Shown here: positions 43,323 through 52,647 of the stretch, in pieces
Numbering within the stretch: the first letter of the stretch is position 1
Layout of the letters: every line of letters starts with the position of its first letter
Assembly (NCBI GenBank): GCA_964596685.1
Contig: CAZQVA010000001.1
Location: forward strand, 121,726-185,725
From: CAZQVA01 sp964596685
Lineage (GTDB): Bacteria; Chlamydiota; Chlamydiia; Chlamydiales; VFKH01
Reading direction: 5' to 3'
DNA length: 64,000 nucleotides
The notes under the pieces: model-generated
The model's input: the letters and a program-made list of their open reading frames with translations, nothing else
Told to the model about the DNA's origin: nothing
The model's database searches: none
Translations under genes and position numbers: made by a program

Positions 43323-43552
43323 AGGATTCATCAGATGCCCTGTACCAAAAAATCCTTATTTCTCCCTCTGTGCGCTCTGTGAGCTCTGTGGTAAATATTT
43401 TTATTTAAACTTGTGTTAATTTTTTTGACCACAGAGCGCATATAAGCTGTTACACATTGCCCTACATGAGAATTAATGGGGACTGGAGTGGGTATTAGAA
43501 GAATGGGAGTCCCTAGTTTTCTCATGCCGCTTAAACACTTTGAATTACACCC
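43323..43552 (+). repeat. CACAGAG-hairpin repeat, copy 1 (about 230 bp)
   Basis: Matches 57751-58001 over almost its full length (aggattca... to ...tgaattacaccc). The left hairpin arm gctctgtgagctctgtgg is complete. The right arm is truncated to ccacagagcgca, about 16-18 bp shorter than in copy 2. There is no coding function. It lies just before MITE copy C. Confidence 0.8.
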
Positions 43553-43558
43553 GTCTAA

Positions 43559-43722
43559 ACTGGCCTTTAGACAAAATCTAATATTTTTAAAGCGGTAGAT
43601 CCAGGGTAGATTTGAGGCGGGGTATCATCGTGCATAGCTTTAGCTATTCGCGATGATGCACCACATTAAAGATGCTCTAGAGCTATCCCTGTAAAAATAC
43701 TAGATTTTGTCTAAAGGCCAGT
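43559..43722 (+). mobile_element. MITE, full copy C (164 bp)
   Basis: Same element as A and B, but both ends read GGCC where the others read GGAC/GTCC: left TGGCCTTTAGAC and right GTCTAAAGGCCA, so the arms changed together. The flanks carry ctaa on both sides (gtctaaac if two outer bases are left out of the element). It sits 104 bp upstream of trpS. Confidence 0.87.
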
Positions 43723-43736
43723 CTAAACTCCGGAAC

Positions 43737-43765
43737 TTGATTGTCTTGGAAAAAAGTGCTATCCT
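43737..43765 (+). promoter_or_regulatory. Putative trpS promoter
   Basis: TTGATT (43737-43742) and TATCCT (43760-43765) are 17 bp apart, between MITE copy C and the MITE end fragment. The predicted transcript start (about 43772) falls inside that fragment. Confidence 0.5.
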
Positions 43766-43770
43766 TTGCA

Positions 43771-43790
43771 ACTGAACTTTAGACAAAGTC
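43771..43790 (+). mobile_element. MITE left-end fragment in the trpS leader
   Basis: The 20 bases actgaactttagacaaagtc match the outer end of the MITE with two changes and then diverge. It is a solo end 35 bp before the trpS ATG. Confidence 0.65.
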
Positions 43791-43825
43791 CGTTACACAC
43801 CTCTTGCATTTAAATTAAAAGCCAT

Positions 43826-45073
43826 ATGGAATCAGACCAACATATTACTCCGTGGGAAGTCACAACTTCTAGTGGAATTGACTACCGCAAACTGATCGAT
43901 CAGTTCGGTTGTCAACCTATCGATACCGCATTGGTACAGCGATTTGAAAAAGCGACCAAAATGGCTGCTCACCCATGGCTGCGCCGCGGCATTTTCTTTT
44001 CACATAAAGATCTCAATACTATTTTAGATGCATATGAAAGAGGCCAAGAAATTTATCTCTACACAGGAAGAGGCCCTAGCTCCGAGTCTTTACATCTCGG
44101 ACATATGGTTCCTTTCATGTTTACGCGCTATCTACAACAGGCACTAAACGCCATCGTTGTCATCCAGATGACTGATGATGAAAAATACTACTTTAAAGAC
44201 AATCTATCTTTAGAAGAAGCTAATCGTCTCACGCGTGAAAATGCAAAAGATATCATCGCCTGTGGTTTTAACCCCGACAAAACATGGATTTTTTCTAACT
44301 TAGAAACTGTGGGGGGATCCCTATACCGCACCACTGTCCGTATCATGCGCCACACAACAGGCAATATGATCCACGGCATCTATGGCCTTGATTACAACAA
44401 TAATGTCGGCGAATTTAGCTGGCCTTGCTTCCAAGCCGCGCCTGCTTTTAGCTGCGCTTTCGAAGAGATTTTTGGCAAAAAAGAGGTATTCTGTCTTGTT
44501 CCAATGGCCATCGACCAATATCCCTACTTCCGTATGGCACGCGAATTGGCTGAAAAACTCAAGCTAAAAAAGCCCGCTACCATTCAATCGCGTTTTTTGC
44601 CAAGCCTAGAGCAATGTCACGACAAAGCGAGTTCAACGGGCACCAAAGAAGTAATCTTTATGAATGACACTCTGAAGGCAATAGATAAAAAAGTGCGACA
44701 AAAAGCCTTTTCAGGTGGTGGAGCGACGAAGGAAGAACATATAAAAAATGGTGCCAATCTCCATATCGATGTCCCCTACCATTACTTGCTTTATTTCCTC
44801 AATGATGATGTAGAACTAGAGAAGATAGCGCGGGAGTATCGGGCGGGTACTATGATGACTTCTGAAGTAAAAAAACGTATGATCGAAGTCGTCTGGGAAG
44901 TTGTGGAAGCCCATCAGAAGGCGCGCGCGCAAGTTGATGCAACCGTTTTAAATCACTTTATGAACCCCAAAAGAGCCTTTGATCACACACGCGAAGAACG
45001 CCCCGATTTGATTACCCCCTCTCATGCATCTTCCTTAGGCTTCCAATTTGACCCTTATTTTACTACGAGTTAA
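43826..45073 (+). CDS. trpS: Tryptophanyl-tRNA synthetase, eukaryotic/archaeal type
   Basis: The product is 415 aa, against about 330-350 for bacterial TrpRS. The sequence follows the eukaryotic enzyme: LYTGRGPSSESLHLGHMVPF (HIGH motif HLGH at 90-93), VIQMTDDEKYYFKD, NAKDIIACGFNPDKTWIFS, FPAIQAAPSFS-like FQAAPAFSCAF, AIDQYPYFRM, and VRQKAFSGGGATKEEH. The KMSKS loop is replaced by DKASS, close to the KMSAS of the human enzyme. The WHEP domain is absent. It charges tRNA-Trp. The type implies gain from a eukaryote or archaeon, or retention of an alternative enzyme. It is flanked upstream by MITE sequences. Confidence 0.95.
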   Translation: MESDQHITPWEVTTSSGIDYRKLIDQFGCQPIDTALVQRFEKATKMAAHPWLRRGIFFSHKDLNTILDAYERGQEIYLYTGRGPSSESLHLGHMVPFMFTRYLQQALNAIVVIQMTDDEKYYFKDNLSLEEANRLTRENAKDIIACGFNPDKTWIFSNLETVGGSLYRTTVRIMRHTTGNMIHGIYGLDYNNNVGEFSWPCFQAAPAFSCAFEEIFGKKEVFCLVPMAIDQYPYFRMARELAEKLKLKKPATIQSRFLPSLEQCHDKASSTGTKEVIFMNDTLKAIDKKVRQKAFSGGGATKEEHIKNGANLHIDVPYHYLLYFLNDDVELEKIAREYRAGTMMTSEVKKRMIEVVWEVVEAHQKARAQVDATVLNHFMNPKRAFDHTREERPDLITPSHASSLGFQFDPYFTTS

Positions 45074-45078
45074 CCCCT

Positions 45079-47655
45079 ATGCTATCCCAAGAAATTCGTC
45101 GCAATTTTCTCGCCTACTACAAAAAGAAAGGACATACGATCGTCCCTTCTTCTAGCGTTGCCCCTGCCGATGACCCCACGCTTTTATTCATCAATGCGGG
45201 GATGAATCAATTTAAGGATCTCTTTTTGGGAAAAAGTACACGCGACTATAAACGCGCAACAAGCAGTCAAAAATGTATTCGCGTTGGTGGCAAACATAAT
45301 GACTTAGAGAACGTCGGGCATACCTCCCGCCATCTGACCTTTTTTGAAATGCTAGGAAATTTTTCCTTTGGCGATTACTTCAAAAAAGAAGCCATCGAAT
45401 TTGCGTGGGAGGTCTCTACAGCGGTTTTTGGATTTGATCCAGAACGCATTTGGGTAACTGTTTTCCGCGAAGATGATGAGGCAGAAGAATTATGGACACG
45501 CTTTGTCCCAAAAACACGCATCTGCCGCTTTGATGAAAAAGATAATTTCTGGATGATGGGTGATACAGGTCCTTGTGGACCATGCTCTGAATTGCTGTAT
45601 GACAGAGGCGCTGAATGGGGAAATTTCACACACCCATCTCAAGACCCATCTGGTGAGCGTTTCTTAGAGTTCTGGAATCTTGTCTTCATGCAATTCGATC
45701 GCCTAAATAATGGTCAACAAATCCTTCTACCAAAACCCTCTATCGACACAGGTGCTGGTCTCGAGCGCGTTGTCAGCTTAAAAATGGGCAAGCAAAGTGT
45801 TTTCGAAACAGATATCTTACGCAGCATCATTGCACAGGTTGAACAACTCTCTTGTAAGGCTTATCCCGGTGCCAGTGATCCCCACGCAGCAGCATTTCAC
45901 GTGATTGCTGATCACCTGCGCTCTCTGTCCTTTGCTATTGCCGATGGAGTACAACCCAGCAATACAGATCGTGGATATATCTTAAGAAAACTGGTGCGTA
46001 GAGCAGTCCGCTATGGTCGTACCCTCGGGTTTGACAAACCCTTCTTAGGACGCGTACTTCCTCGTCTTATCGAAACTATGGGCGATGATTTCCATGAACT
46101 CAAAGAAAGCCAGTCGCGCATTGCTGAAATTTTAGAGACAGAAGAACATGCTTTCTTTGCCACTTTGCGCCGTGGCAGCCATCTCCTTAATGACGTTTTA
46201 GAGCGCTCTAAAGCGCAAAAATCCATGAGTGGAGAAGATGCTTTTAAGCTGAAAGACACTTACGGTCTTCCTTTAGAAGAGATCACCCTCGTTGCCAAAG
46301 ATCACCATGTCGCTATCGATTTAGAGCGCTATGCGCAACTAGAAAAAGAGGCAAAGGAACGCTCCCGCAAAGAGCGTAAAGAAAGTGGCGTCGATACATT
46401 ACAGAGGGAGCATGACCTCTCCTCTTCTACCTTTGTCCGCGATGCCGTTGATCCTGTTGAAGCCCGCATTCTCCACATCCTCCAAGATGGTCAAGAGATC
46501 TCCTCTCTTCAGGCTGGACAAGAAGCAGTTATTGTACTGGATAAGAGTCCTTTTTATGCCGAAAAAGGTGGACAAGTTGGTGATACGGGCCTGTTGAGCA
46601 CAGATTCAGCTGAATTCACTGTTGAAGATGCGCAATGGCATAAAGATCGCACGATTCTTCATAAAGGCCTGTTGACGAGAGGATCCCTACAAACGGGGCA
46701 AACTCTCCATGCGACCATCAATAAAGAGCAAAGACTTAAAATTGCTAACAACCATACAGCCACTCACTTAATGCACTGGGCAATTCAACAGGTCGTTGGA
46801 CCCCATGTTCGTCAAGCAGGTTCCCTTGTCGACAGTGAGCGTCTGCGCTTCGACTTTAACCACCATAAAGCCCTTTCTAAAGAAGAGTGCTGGCAAATTG
46901 AAGATCTTGTAAATGCAAAAATTCGCGCTAATCTCTGCGTGATGTGCTATGAAAAATCTTATGCTGACGTTCAGCAAGATGGACAAATCAAGCAATTTTT
47001 TGGCGATAAGTACGGCTCTATTGTGCGCGTTGTCGACATTGTAGACTCCAAAGAGTTGTGCGGTGGAACTCATACAGACCATACTGGCAATATTGGTTAT
47101 TTCCGCATTGTGAGTGAAGCAAGTGTGGCAGCAGGTGTACGCCGTATCGAAGCAGTCACAGGTGATATCGCTGAAAAGATGGCGCGCTCACAAGAAGAGA
47201 CCTTGTTACAACTAGCTGATGTGTTAAAAACGCCCCTCAACAATATCATACCCCGCTGTCATCAACTCAACGAAACAATTCGTCAACAACAAGAGCAATT
47301 ACAGCAATGGCAACAGAAACACCTGCAACAAGTTGCTGAGAAAATCGTAGAGCAGCAATCTGCGAATGGTGTGGTAGCTTCTGTTGAGGCAGGCATCGAT
47401 TTACGTTTACTCGGCGGAGTGTTAAAAGGGAAAATGAAGGGCATGGCCATTCTGATTCAAAATGATGAACGCTGCAATATCCTTGTTCAAGGGTGCCAAG
47501 ACACAACTCTAGATGCAAATGTCATCTTGCAATCTCTTTTGAAAGAGATTCAAGGAAAAGGTGGCGGGCGTAAAGACTGTGCCCAGGGCAGTGCCCCTCG
47601 TTGCGAACAGATCGACCATCTGCTCCATATCGCAAAAAAACAACTGTGCTCATGA
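45079..47655 (+). CDS. alaS: Alanyl-tRNA synthetase
   Basis: The product is 858 aa with normal domain order: class II core (FLAYYKKKGHTIVPSSSVAPADDPTLLFINAGMNQFK), tRNA-recognition domain, editing domain with HTATHLMHWAI and CGGTHTDHTG zinc-binding motifs, and a C-terminal oligomerisation/C-Ala domain. It starts five bases after trpS, so the two synthetase genes are probably cotranscribed. The stop overlaps the mfd start. Confidence 0.98.
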   Translation: MLSQEIRRNFLAYYKKKGHTIVPSSSVAPADDPTLLFINAGMNQFKDLFLGKSTRDYKRATSSQKCIRVGGKHNDLENVGHTSRHLTFFEMLGNFSFGDYFKKEAIEFAWEVSTAVFGFDPERIWVTVFREDDEAEELWTRFVPKTRICRFDEKDNFWMMGDTGPCGPCSELLYDRGAEWGNFTHPSQDPSGERFLEFWNLVFMQFDRLNNGQQILLPKPSIDTGAGLERVVSLKMGKQSVFETDILRSIIAQVEQLSCKAYPGASDPHAAAFHVIADHLRSLSFAIADGVQPSNTDRGYILRKLVRRAVRYGRTLGFDKPFLGRVLPRLIETMGDDFHELKESQSRIAEILETEEHAFFATLRRGSHLLNDVLERSKAQKSMSGEDAFKLKDTYGLPLEEITLVAKDHHVAIDLERYAQLEKEAKERSRKERKESGVDTLQREHDLSSSTFVRDAVDPVEARILHILQDGQEISSLQAGQEAVIVLDKSPFYAEKGGQVGDTGLLSTDSAEFTVEDAQWHKDRTILHKGLLTRGSLQTGQTLHATINKEQRLKIANNHTATHLMHWAIQQVVGPHVRQAGSLVDSERLRFDFNHHKALSKEECWQIEDLVNAKIRANLCVMCYEKSYADVQQDGQIKQFFGDKYGSIVRVVDIVDSKELCGGTHTDHTGNIGYFRIVSEASVAAGVRRIEAVTGDIAEKMARSQEETLLQLADVLKTPLNNIIPRCHQLNETIRQQQEQLQQWQQKHLQQVAEKIVEQQSANGVVASVEAGIDLRLLGGVLKGKMKGMAILIQNDERCNILVQGCQDTTLDANVILQSLLKEIQGKGGGRKDCAQGSAPRCEQIDHLLHIAKKQLCS

Positions 47656-50600
47656 ATGACATCTTTTCTCACCCCTCTTTAAATGTTTTCAGAAATTTAT
47701 TTAAAGAGGGAACCTCATGTGCTATTGCGGATCAACGCAGCAGTGTTAAGGCGTTTTTTATTGCGCAACTCCTCCAAGTAACTAAAGATCCTATTCTCAT
47801 CCTTTCTGAAGACCCTAAATCTCTTCAAAACGATCTTCAAGCCTATGGCGTTCCCTTTTTAAAAGAGTTTGTCGCCTGGGAAGTACTGCCCGCTGAGGAG
47901 ATTGACCCAAGCGCAGACATCGTTGGACAACGTCTAAATATACTTCAAGACCTTACATGTGGGAATTTACGCGGCATTTTTGTAGGTGTACAAGCATTTT
48001 TACAACGCGTTATTCCACAGCAATCTCTATCAACCGCTCAATATCTGCTAAAAGAAGGTGAAAATTATATCCTCGACGATATCATTGCACGCTTAGGTCA
48101 ACTAGGATACCGTCGAACCGATATTGCACAAGATAAGGGAGAATACGCTTTACGCGCGGGGCTTTTAGATATTTTTCCTCCTAATGCCCCTGCCCCTTAC
48201 CGATTAGAATTCTTTGGAGAAACCCTTTCTTCTCTACGCCGTTATGACCCTTTTAGCCAGCGTTCAATTGAAAAAGTGACTTCTGTGACGCTTATGGGTG
48301 TGTTAGAAAGAAAATGGATTCAAGACCATCCATCTGCTACCTTGCTTGATTATTTTCCGAAAAACTCCTGGATCATATTTGATGATATTGAGTCATTAGA
48401 AGAGCGCTATATCCGCTTAATAAAAATTCCTGGGGCTATTTGCCCGACAATGATTTCTTTTGATACGGCCATTGAATTATTGCAATCTCATCCTTTATGT
48501 TTTTTAACGCACCACACCCTTGAAGAGCTGAGCCCGGTAGAAAGAAAAAAGACCAAGCTATCTTTTGAATGGATGCAGCACTTATTCACTGTAGAGCGTC
48601 CCATTAACCCTTGTCTTTGCCTCAATGATTCACAAGGTCCGATACATTATCTCAATGGACTTAGCTCAGGTTTTTTCTTACAGGAACCCGATTTACGCAT
48701 TCTTTGCCACTTGCAACGCGCAAAAATAGAGCAGGAAGATGTATTGCGCCTTTCCTATGATGCTGCTCCTGCCGATGGTTTCAATCTTTCCCCTCAAGAT
48801 CTTGTAGTCCATTATCAACACGGTATTGGCAAATACCTAGGCACAGAAGTTCAAAAGAATTATCTGGGGATTGAGAGTGAATTTCTAGTCATTGAATATC
48901 AGAATGGAGCCCGCCTTTTAGTGCCCATGGAACAAATGCATCTAGTCAGTAAGTACATTGGTGCATGTGAAACCGTTACACATTCGATCCATGCTCTCAA
49001 TAGTCAACGCTGGAAAGCCATGCGACAAAAAGCAGAAATTGCAATTGCTGGCTATGCGCGCGATCTTTTGAGAACACATGCTATGCGCAGTGTGCAAGAA
49101 GGGTTCGACTTTGGGGAAGATAGTCCTAATTTACTGAATTTTGAAATGGAGTTTCCTTGGCAAGAAACAAAAGACCAAGCGGCTGCAATTGCCACTGTCA
49201 AAAATGAAATGCATTCCAAAAAGTGCATGGATCGATTAATTTGCGGCGATGTAGGTTATGGAAAAACAGAAGTTGCCATGCGAGCTGCATTTAAAGCGGT
49301 GATGGATGGAAAAAAGCAAGTTGCTGTCCTTGTCCCCACAACTTTACTGGCACAACAGCATGGAGAAAAATTCGCTGAACGCATGCAAGCACACGGCATT
49401 CAAGTTGCTACTTTAAGTCGCTTAACGAGCACAAAAGAAGCAAAGACCATTTTACAAGGGCTTCGCGATGGAGCCGTAAATATTATTATCGGCACGCATC
49501 GCCTCCTCAGCGCAGACATTCAATTTCATAACTTAGGGCTTGTTATTATTGATGAGGAACAGCGCTTTGGCGTGCGTCATAAAGAGGCATTAAAGCGGTT
49601 GGTTGCCACTGTCGACTGCTTGACGCTCTCCGCAACCCCTATCCCGCGCACCCTGTACATGTCACTCATCTCTCTAAAAGACCTTTCTCCTATCAATACG
49701 CCCCCGGCGAATCGTCTACCTGTTAAAACTATTTTAACAACGAATAGCGATACAGTTTTTCAGCAAGGATTGATGCGAGAACTTGCGCGCGGCGGTCAAG
49801 CCTTTGTCATCCATAATCGCATTGAAACAATTTACCAGTTGCAAGAAAGGCTCGAGAAACTCGTACCTTCTGCACGCATCTGTGTAGCCCACGGTCAAAT
49901 GGACCCTCACGCTATTGAAGCTGTGATCCTTGCCTTTCGCAATCGCCGAGTTGACATTCTAATCGCTACAACGATCCTAGAAAGTGGAATTGATATCCCC
50001 AACGCAAATACCATTTTTATTGATCGCGCTGACCAATTTGGCATGGCCGACCTCTACCAGCTACGTGGACGCGTTGGACGCTCTTTTAGAAACGCTTACT
50101 GCTACCTGCTCGTACCGAATTTTACTTCTTTAAGCGAGGTGGCAAAAAAACGCCTAGAAGCTCTTCAAACACATTCCGGTTATGGAGGCGGACTGAAGAT
50201 CGCTATGCGTGATCTTGAGATTCGTGGGGCTGGCAACCTTCTCGGTACTGAGCAGTCGGGACAAGTAGAAACTGTGGGCTTTCATCTATACTGCAAACTG
50301 CTTAAAGGCGCTATTGACCAATTAAATGGCAAACCTTCTCTCCTCCTTACCGACACAAAAATTGATCTTGGGGTGGATGCCAAGTTTGATAGCCAATATA
50401 TAGCGTCTGGCAGTTTGCGCTTGGACCTCTATCAACGCATTGGAGAGGCACAAAGTACAGATGAAATTACAAAGATCGCCACAGAAGTTATTGATCGATT
50501 TGGTAAACTCCCTCAAGCTGCTAAGTGGCTCTTTGCACTAGCGCGTTTGCGCTTGCAAGCCGCAAAAGAACACATTCAACTCATTCGTCTACAAAAAAAC

Positions 50601-50729
50601 AGTATCCTTGTCGAACGTACAGCTCCGCAAGGCCTACAATCACGCTCTTGGCTCACTCATCCTTTGCGCACTCCAGAAGATGCTGAGAATAAAATTAATT
50701 CAATAATAACTGAATTTATTAAAAATTAA
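47652..50729 (+). CDS. mfd: Transcription-repair coupling factor Mfd
   Basis: ATG 47652 overlaps the alaS stop (ATGA). An earlier in-frame start would sit in alaS. The product is 1025 aa. UvrB-like N-terminal region, RNA-polymerase-interacting domain (DLVVHYQHGIGKYLG), and the RecG-like translocase with Walker A (CGDVGYGKTEVAMRAAF), DEEQRFG and the TRG motif region (IPRTLYMSLISLKDLSPI). It displaces stalled RNA polymerase and recruits UvrA. Somewhat shorter than E. coli Mfd (1148 aa). A clean terminator follows. Confidence 0.97.
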   Translation: MNDIFSHPSLNVFRNLFKEGTSCAIADQRSSVKAFFIAQLLQVTKDPILILSEDPKSLQNDLQAYGVPFLKEFVAWEVLPAEEIDPSADIVGQRLNILQDLTCGNLRGIFVGVQAFLQRVIPQQSLSTAQYLLKEGENYILDDIIARLGQLGYRRTDIAQDKGEYALRAGLLDIFPPNAPAPYRLEFFGETLSSLRRYDPFSQRSIEKVTSVTLMGVLERKWIQDHPSATLLDYFPKNSWIIFDDIESLEERYIRLIKIPGAICPTMISFDTAIELLQSHPLCFLTHHTLEELSPVERKKTKLSFEWMQHLFTVERPINPCLCLNDSQGPIHYLNGLSSGFFLQEPDLRILCHLQRAKIEQEDVLRLSYDAAPADGFNLSPQDLVVHYQHGIGKYLGTEVQKNYLGIESEFLVIEYQNGARLLVPMEQMHLVSKYIGACETVTHSIHALNSQRWKAMRQKAEIAIAGYARDLLRTHAMRSVQEGFDFGEDSPNLLNFEMEFPWQETKDQAAAIATVKNEMHSKKCMDRLICGDVGYGKTEVAMRAAFKAVMDGKKQVAVLVPTTLLAQQHGEKFAERMQAHGIQVATLSRLTSTKEAKTILQGLRDGAVNIIIGTHRLLSADIQFHNLGLVIIDEEQRFGVRHKEALKRLVATVDCLTLSATPIPRTLYMSLISLKDLSPINTPPANRLPVKTILTTNSDTVFQQGLMRELARGGQAFVIHNRIETIYQLQERLEKLVPSARICVAHGQMDPHAIEAVILAFRNRRVDILIATTILESGIDIPNANTIFIDRADQFGMADLYQLRGRVGRSFRNAYCYLLVPNFTSLSEVAKKRLEALQTHSGYGGGLKIAMRDLEIRGAGNLLGTEQSGQVETVGFHLYCKLLKGAIDQLNGKPSLLLTDTKIDLGVDAKFDSQYIASGSLRLDLYQRIGEAQSTDEITKIATEVIDRFGKLPQAAKWLFALARLRLQAAKEHIQLIRLQKNSILVERTAPQGLQSRSWLTHPLRTPEDAENKINSIITEFIKN

Positions 50730-50807
50730 TTCCCTTTTTAATTAATAAAATAATATAATTAAAATCGTAAGCTGCTTAGTTTACATTTTTTCATGAAACC
50801 TCCTTTT

Positions 50808-50843
50808 GGCAACTCCTTCCCTTCCTTAGGAGTTGCCTTTTTT
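50808..50843 (+). terminator. Rho-independent terminator after mfd
   Basis: A 10-bp perfect stem (50808-50817 with 50828-50837, ggcaactcct / aggagttgcc) has a 10-nt loop and a run of T (ttttttatt). It lies 78 nt after the mfd stop. The AT-rich stretch between them could also host a small transcript, but there is no evidence for one. Confidence 0.9.
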
Positions 50844-50913
50844 ATTGATGTAAGTTCGATTTAAAATCGAACTCACGCTATCTTCCTTTATGATAAGCAT
50901 CAAGGAGGCCTCA

Positions 50914-51330
50914 ATGAAAAGTATTTTCCCTTCTTTTAAAATATATGTATCTTCTTCCACTATTCCTCACGCAGGAAGGGGCATATTTGCATCCGAACAC
51001 ATAAAAAAAGGGGAAATTATTGAAGTATGTCCCGTTATCGAACTTTCCTGGCTAGATTTTCACCATATTAAACAAACACTCCTTAACAACTATATTTTTA
51101 CATGGAATAAAAATCGTAAAACGATCGCTGTTGGCCTAGGATGCTCCTCTCTGTACAACCATTCATACGAAAACGCTAATGCCACCTATATAAAAAAATA
51201 CAGAGCAAAAAAGCTCATCTATCAAGCTCTACAGGATATTGGCAAAGATCAGGAAATTCTTGTGAATTACAATTCAGGGAATCCTCACGATAAAACACCC
51301 CTGTGGATTTCTGATATCCCACAACCATAA
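50914..51330 (+). CDS. SET-domain protein (putative protein lysine methyltransferase)
   Basis: ATG 50914 has a perfect AAGGAGG at 50903-50909. An earlier ATG at 50890 lacks one. The product is 138 aa, a single compact SET domain: GRGIFAS (21-27, SAM binding), YNHSYENAN (81-89, NHxxxxN) and EILVNYN (114-120, catalytic Tyr region). No signal peptide. SET enzymes methylate lysines, in bacteria including histone-like proteins or, when secreted, host chromatin. It is a monocistronic gene after the mfd terminator. Eukaryotic origin is possible but short SET proteins of this kind also occur across bacteria. Confidence 0.85.
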   Translation: MKSIFPSFKIYVSSSTIPHAGRGIFASEHIKKGEIIEVCPVIELSWLDFHHIKQTLLNNYIFTWNKNRKTIAVGLGCSSLYNHSYENANATYIKKYRAKKLIYQALQDIGKDQEILVNYNSGNPHDKTPLWISDIPQP

Positions 51331-51366
51331 TAGACATAATATCGCACAAAAAGTTTGACATCAGCC

Positions 51367-52647
51367 TTAAGGTGTGGAACCAAGGCTAAAACGCGCTAAT
51401 GCAGTGTACCACGATGTACAGGGACGCACCCAACCATCAGCATCGATTTGCCAATTGCGCTTTTGCAATTCCCTCTGCAACTCCCCTTCTTTCGGCATCT
51501 CTTTAATCCGTAAACGACAGCTTTCAAGTGATAACGGGGGCAACGACCTACAATGTCTAGCCGTGACCTCCAAAACTTCTAAACGTGGAAACATGAAACA
51601 CAGAGCTTCAAAGGAAAAAACAGGAGTATCAGTAAGATCTAATTGCGTTAAGGTCACTTGTCGTCTTTCGATTGTGCGTAGGCTCAAATCACAGTGCATA
51701 TTTTTGCTAAAGTTTAACTCCTTTAATGCTTCCACACTCAAAACGCTGTTAGGGATGTCTTGGAAAAAGTTATGCGACAAGCTTAAAATTTTTAATGCTG
51801 AGGCATAGGAGATCTCATTAGGGATTAGTGTAAGGTTTAATCCCTCTAGCACAAGCGCCATTAGGGTCCCCCAAGCTACATCACGAACCTTTTGCAAAAG
51901 AGATGAGTCACTATTTTGGAGAGTCCATGACTTCACTGCCACAGGAAGAGCCACCGAAGCCTCTGATGTACAGCTAACTTGCTCCATCTCCAAACATGTT
52001 AATGAGCGCAGCGCCGTCAGCACACAATCATAGGGTGTTATATCGAGCAAAGTTAATTTTAATTCGGTCAAACAAGAAAAGCCTTGCAACGCCATATATT
52101 CTTCCGGATAGCAAGAATTCCCTTGGATTAACAACTTGCGACACCGCTCAAAAGCCGCTCGCGGAGGGAACCGCGTAATGATTTGTGCCCTCTCTTTGGC
52201 AGTGTGAAAAAGGATCACTAATTTACTCCAAGGAACACACCGCGCTAACTCTTCAATATGCTGGTGCACTATGGCATCGACGTCTTCCAAAGGATGTGTT
52301 GATTTTAAAACCCCTTCCAAATCAGAAATTAAGAGCTGTTTCGCACGAAAGTCAATGCTTTTGCGCTGGAGAGGGATATTTTGATCCAGCCACACTAAAG
52401 TATTTTTGGCAGCCACAATACGATCAAGAAGCAGCATAGCATAAGGGGAGTGCAAATGGAGCGGCAAGCCAAGGCTTAAGAATTCCACCTCGACTAAAAA
52501 ATTCTGAAAGACCGTATTGATGCGCTCATCAGTCACATGAACAGGATAGATAGCTCGAAATGTCAACGAACGCTGCTGAAGTATTTTAAAAATGCGTTGA
52601 AAACATGCAGGATCAAAATGCCCTGCACTCTCTATCGCATGTGTCAT
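51367..52647 (-). CDS. Leucine-rich-repeat protein, possible effector
   Basis: ATG 52647 is chosen. It overlaps the upstream stop as TGATG. The product is 426 aa. A helical N-terminal half (about 200 residues) is followed by irregular leucine-rich repeats (FSCLTELKLTLLDIT, ASALKILSLSHNFFQDIPNSV, EALKELNFSKN, FPRLEVLEVTARHCRSLPPL). No signal peptide. LRR proteins in chlamydiae are frequently host-directed. Binding partners cannot be read from the sequence. Probably cotranscribed with the two small membrane-protein genes upstream of it. Confidence 0.72.
   Translation of the reverse strand: MTHAIESAGHFDPACFQRIFKILQQRSLTFRAIYPVHVTDERINTVFQNFLVEVEFLSLGLPLHLHSPYAMLLLDRIVAAKNTLVWLDQNIPLQRKSIDFRAKQLLISDLEGVLKSTHPLEDVDAIVHQHIEELARCVPWSKLVILFHTAKERAQIITRFPPRAAFERCRKLLIQGNSCYPEEYMALQGFSCLTELKLTLLDITPYDCVLTALRSLTCLEMEQVSCTSEASVALPVAVKSWTLQNSDSSLLQKVRDVAWGTLMALVLEGLNLTLIPNEISYASALKILSLSHNFFQDIPNSVLSVEALKELNFSKNMHCDLSLRTIERRQVTLTQLDLTDTPVFSFEALCFMFPRLEVLEVTARHCRSLPPLSLESCRLRIKEMPKEGELQRELQKRNWQIDADGWVRPCTSWYTALARFSLGSTP

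Noticed and set aside
50794..50868. Small ORF starting MKPPFGNSFP across the mfd terminator
   Set aside because: It has no ribosome-binding site and is explained by the terminator stem.
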